Made by a program: the position numbers and the translations under genes
Notes under the pieces: model-generated
The model's database searches: none
What the model was told of the DNA's origin: nothing
The model's input: only the letters and a program-made list of their open reading frames with translations
Origin: Candidatus Nitrosocaldaceae archaeon
GTDB taxonomy: Archaea; Thermoproteota; Nitrososphaeria; Nitrososphaerales; Nitrosocaldaceae
Length of the DNA stretch: 64,000 nucleotides
NCBI GenBank assembly: GCA_026002835.1
Contig: BPGC01000002.1
Span: 62,001-126,000 of the forward strand
Direction of reading: 5' to 3'
Shown: positions 62,035 to 64,000 of the stretch, piece after piece
Numbering within the stretch: the stretch's first letter is position 1
How the letters are laid out: every line of letters starts with the position of its first letter

Positions 62035-62355
62035 ATGAGAGATAAGATAATAGAACTCATGATTAATAACCTTAAGATTGATAAAGAGATAGCAGAGACA
62101 TACCTAAAACTGTTATTAGATGGTAAGGCTAGTATTGATAAATTAGGTATAGATAAGAGCATACTGGATAGATTGGTTGAAGATGGAGCATGTATAGAGA
62201 TTGATGGTATGTATCAAGCATTGAATCCTAAATTCGCTATAACAAATATGTATAGGATGAGATGTATTAGGGAAGGAATAGAGATGAAGAGGAATAAAGA
62301 GGTAGATAAGATAGCAACTATTCTAGAAGGGTTGTTAGAACGAAGGGCTAAATAA
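62035..62355 (+). CDS. Hypothetical protein, winged-helix-like
   Basis: 106 residues. Helices (RDKIIELMINNLKIDKEIAETYLKLLLDG, IDKSILDRLVEDGACIEIDGMYQALNPKFAITNMY) with a short beta-pair resemble a winged helix of the TrmB/MarR sort; the LVEDGACIEIDGMYQAL part looks like the wing. It is followed by a basic tail. It lies divergent to ubiX with a 44-base gap that should hold both promoters. A regulator of ubiX is conceivable but unproven. Confidence 0.55.
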   Translation: MRDKIIELMINNLKIDKEIAETYLKLLLDGKASIDKLGIDKSILDRLVEDGACIEIDGMYQALNPKFAITNMYRMRCIREGIEMKRNKEVDKIATILEGLLERRAK

Positions 62356-62377
62356 GAAGTGTTATCAATCATAATGT

Positions 62378-62761
62378 ATGGAATGTGAGCATAAGATAGT
62401 ATACTTTGGTGTAACCAATATTGTATATAAAGAGAGAACTATAGGAGCTATAGACCTATGGAGATGCTTGAAATGCAAGAAGGTATTTGCGGAAGAGAAA
62501 CAATTAGAAGTGTTAGATCTATCTCCAGAAGTAGGAATGCCAAGAATAAATGATGATGAGAGATGGGCTGTATTAGTTTGTAAATTGAAAGAGATGAAAG
62601 ATAGATGGAAATTGATCAAGGTTAAGAAGGATGATAAGATAAAGCATGAATGTGTAAAGAATAGTTTGGAATTGCATATAAATGATTTTAGGCTAGATGA
62701 TGAGAAGCATTGGATATTCTTCCCAGAAGAGTATCTTAATCAAGAGGTTAGGATAGATTGA
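62378..62761 (+). CDS. Hypothetical zinc-finger protein
   Basis: 127 residues. C3, H5 and later C29-x2-C32 (LWRCLKCKKVFAEE) make one zinc-ribbon-like site near the N-terminus. The remainder is charged with a WAVLVCKLKEMKDRWKLIK helix and an aromatic end. It overlaps the TTG start of the next gene by 4 bases and follows the previous one by 22. Function unknown. Confidence 0.58.
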   Translation: MECEHKIVYFGVTNIVYKERTIGAIDLWRCLKCKKVFAEEKQLEVLDLSPEVGMPRINDDERWAVLVCKLKEMKDRWKLIKVKKDDKIKHECVKNSLELHINDFRLDDEKHWIFFPEEYLNQEVRID

Positions 62762-63021
62762 AGATAAAGATATTTGTAACAGATATATATGCTGGAGATA
62801 TTGCTAGTAGATTAAAAGGTTATTTCATACTAGATGAGCATAAATTCAAGTTTAATGCAGTAGCATTTGGAAGGATAGGAGGTCATAATATTAACATTAA
62901 GTTAAGCAAGAAGGATGAGAAGATGTTAGAAGAGTTAGGATATGAACCAGAGCAGGTTATAATAGAAGCACAAAGAATGATGATCGAAGGCGATATGGAG
63001 ATCATAGATAAAAAAGGTTAA
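62758..63021 (+). CDS. Hypothetical protein
   Basis: 87 residues from a TTG at 62758 that overlaps the previous stop (TTGA), so translation is coupled. It has a strand start ([14 protein letters not shown]), a central [19 protein letters not shown] and a helical end ([22 protein letters not shown]). No known family or metal site. Its stop overlaps the convergent MTA phosphorylase gene by 4 bases. Confidence 0.58.
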   Translation: MKIKIFVTDIYAGDIASRLKGYFILDEHKFKFNAVAFGRIGGHNINIKLSKKDEKMLEELGYEPEQVIIEAQRMMIEGDMEIIDKKG

Positions 63022-63806
63022 AGTTTTGCATCCTTTAATGCATCTTTACATATACATTCTCTTTCTCTAGGGATCTTTGGTATTACCTCTTTTAATAATA
63101 GCTTTGTGTTCTCTACATTCTTCCTTAACGTTTCTATAACCTCTTTAGTGCTTACTGGTTTCTCTGCCCATACATCATAATCCGTTACAGTCGCTATGCT
63201 AACATAACATATCTCCATCTCCCTTGCTAATACACACTCTGGAACTAGAGTCATGCCTATAACATCAGCCTTTACATAATCTCTAAAGAATCTAGATTCA
63301 GCTCTAGTTGAGTATCTAGGACCTTCTATGCATATATAAGTGCCTTTATCATATACTTTCAAGCCTAATCCTTTAGCTGTATCTATTACTATTGGTCTAG
63401 TCTGATTACAGAATGGATCTGCAACTGATATATGACATACCTCTCCTCCATCATAGAATGAGTATTCTCTCTTCTTTGTAAAATCTACAAACTGATCTGG
63501 GAATACAATAGTTCCTGGATCTAACTCTTCTCTCATACTACCTACTGCTGCTGGTGCTAGTATTCTATTAACTCCTAAATGTTTTAAAGCCCATATATTA
63601 GCTCTTGCTGGTATCTTATGAGGCGGTATTCTATGTTCTTTACCATGTCTAGGAAGGAATGCTACTCTTCTATCTTTATAAGTTCCTACTGTTATTAGAT
63701 CTGATGTATCTCCATATGGTGTATATACTTTAACCTCTTTTGCATCTTCTAACATATCTTGATCGTATACTCCAGTGCCTCCTATGATAGCTATCTCTGC
63801 TTCCAT
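63018..63806 (-). CDS. mtnP: S-methyl-5'-thioadenosine phosphorylase
   Basis: 262 residues from the ATG at 63806 (a TTG one codon earlier is possible). [13 protein letters not shown], the [14 protein letters not shown] block and [28 protein letters not shown] are the MTAP blocks. It splits methylthioadenosine with phosphate to free adenine and methylthioribose-1-phosphate. The adjacent apt gene reuses adenine, and the start overlaps the apt stop (TGATG), giving a coupled salvage pair. Confidence 0.95.
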   Translation of the reverse strand: MEAEIAIIGGTGVYDQDMLEDAKEVKVYTPYGDTSDLITVGTYKDRRVAFLPRHGKEHRIPPHKIPARANIWALKHLGVNRILAPAAVGSMREELDPGTIVFPDQFVDFTKKREYSFYDGGEVCHISVADPFCNQTRPIVIDTAKGLGLKVYDKGTYICIEGPRYSTRAESRFFRDYVKADVIGMTLVPECVLAREMEICYVSIATVTDYDVWAEKPVSTKEVIETLRKNVENTKLLLKEVIPKIPRERECICKDALKDAKL

Positions 63807-64000
63807 CAATATCTCACCAATGAATATATCTTATAACTATTAATACCATTAACTCCTTTTAGATCACTCAACTCTATTACAAACGCAAATCCTGCTACTT
63901 CTCCTCCTAACTCTTCTACTAATTGAGCTGCTGCTTTTGCAGTTCCTCCAGTTGCTATAAGATCATCAGTAATCAATACTCGCTCACCTTTCTTTATTAT
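63806..64000 (-). CDS. apt: Adenine phosphoribosyltransferase, C-terminal part (5' end outside window)
   Basis: The frame runs to the window edge without a start; 64 C-terminal residues are seen. [17 protein letters not shown] is the PRPP-binding loop of type I phosphoribosyltransferases, and [18 protein letters not shown] is typical of Apt. It recycles adenine to AMP. It overlaps mtnP by one base (TGATG), so the two form an operon for methylthioadenosine salvage. Confidence 0.88.
   Translation of the reverse strand: MIKKGERVLITDDLIATGGTAKAAAQLVEELGGEVAGFAFVIELSDLKGVNGINSYKIYSLVRY

Noticed and set aside
1..64000. Integrated virus, plasmid or insertion sequence
   Set aside because: No integrase, transposase, capsid, replication initiator or terminal repeats are present; the gene content is housekeeping throughout.

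Overview
This 64-kb window is a chromosomal stretch of an AT-rich archaeon, most likely a member of the Thaumarchaeota/Nitrososphaerota. The basis is archaeal-eukaryotic information machinery throughout (MCM, GINS23, Hel308, topoisomerase VI A and B, Hjc, ATP-dependent ligase, EndA, aIF1A, aIF2-beta, aIF5B, L7Ae, S28e, L24e, RIO1, a KH-domain Pno1-like protein). To this are added a split-type methylmalonyl-CoA mutase with its MeaB GTPase (3-hydroxypropionate/4-hydroxybutyrate cycle), F420 synthesis (CofG/CofH), a PEFG-CTERM-like surface protein and many small hypotheticals of thaumarchaeal type. No ammonia-oxidation genes lie here, so the lineage call stays an inference. Arginine codons are mostly AGA/AGG, genes are packed tightly, and several start codons are GTG or TTG. 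I see no rRNA, tRNA, CRISPR array, transposase or integrase. No gene-free gap exceeds 300 bases; the longest (8747-9031) holds a structured-RNA candidate.

Layout. 1-8.7 kb: the end of a B12 radical SAM protein, a sorted surface protein, meaB-mcmA1, an accessory HEPN-domain gene, threonine dehydratase and two unknowns. 8.9-12.1 kb: a hairpin RNA candidate, then the leftward ribosomal operon L7Ae-S28e-L24e-ndk-aIF5B. 12-17.3 kb: phosphoglucosamine mutase, PurA, a YggX-like protein, a hydrolase and a flavin reductase. 17.3-25.7 kb: DNA ligase, a PhoU-like protein, EndA, then an overlapping F420-oxidoreductase/thiolase/zinc-ribbon operon, a beta-propeller and Hjc. 25.7-33.7 kb: a 41-residue Cys-rich protein, ThrC, a secreted metallopeptidase, DUF432-MscS, DNA polymerase IV and a GvpD/KaiC-like ATPase. 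33.7-38.4 kb: leftward cofG-cofH-tldE-like-purM operon.

38.5-49.6 kb: a FAD oxidase, an HtrA protease, a sugar epimerase, the tetrapyrrole genes hemB-hemA-sirC type, a two-domain rhodanese, a DtxR/MntR regulator, then ilvE and a small sugar-modification cluster. 49.4-55.2 kb: a leftward replication block, GINS23-MCM-Hel308, joined to a GlcNAc-1-phosphate transferase. From a shared divergent promoter region at 55182-55254 the rightward block aIF2-beta, DUF424, aIF1A, RIO1, KH protein, Top6B, Top6A runs to 60.7 kb. The end holds a membrane-anchored Hsp20-like protein, UbiX, three small unknowns, MTA phosphorylase and the cut end of adenine phosphoribosyltransferase, a purine-salvage pair.

The most unusual items are the perfect 18-bp-stem hairpin with TATA-like box, palindrome and T-tract (8903-9033), the HEPN gene with two recent in-frame tandem duplications and deviant codon use (4527-6140), a run of ten tail-to-tail gene overlaps, and a GvpD-like ATPase with an altered P-loop.
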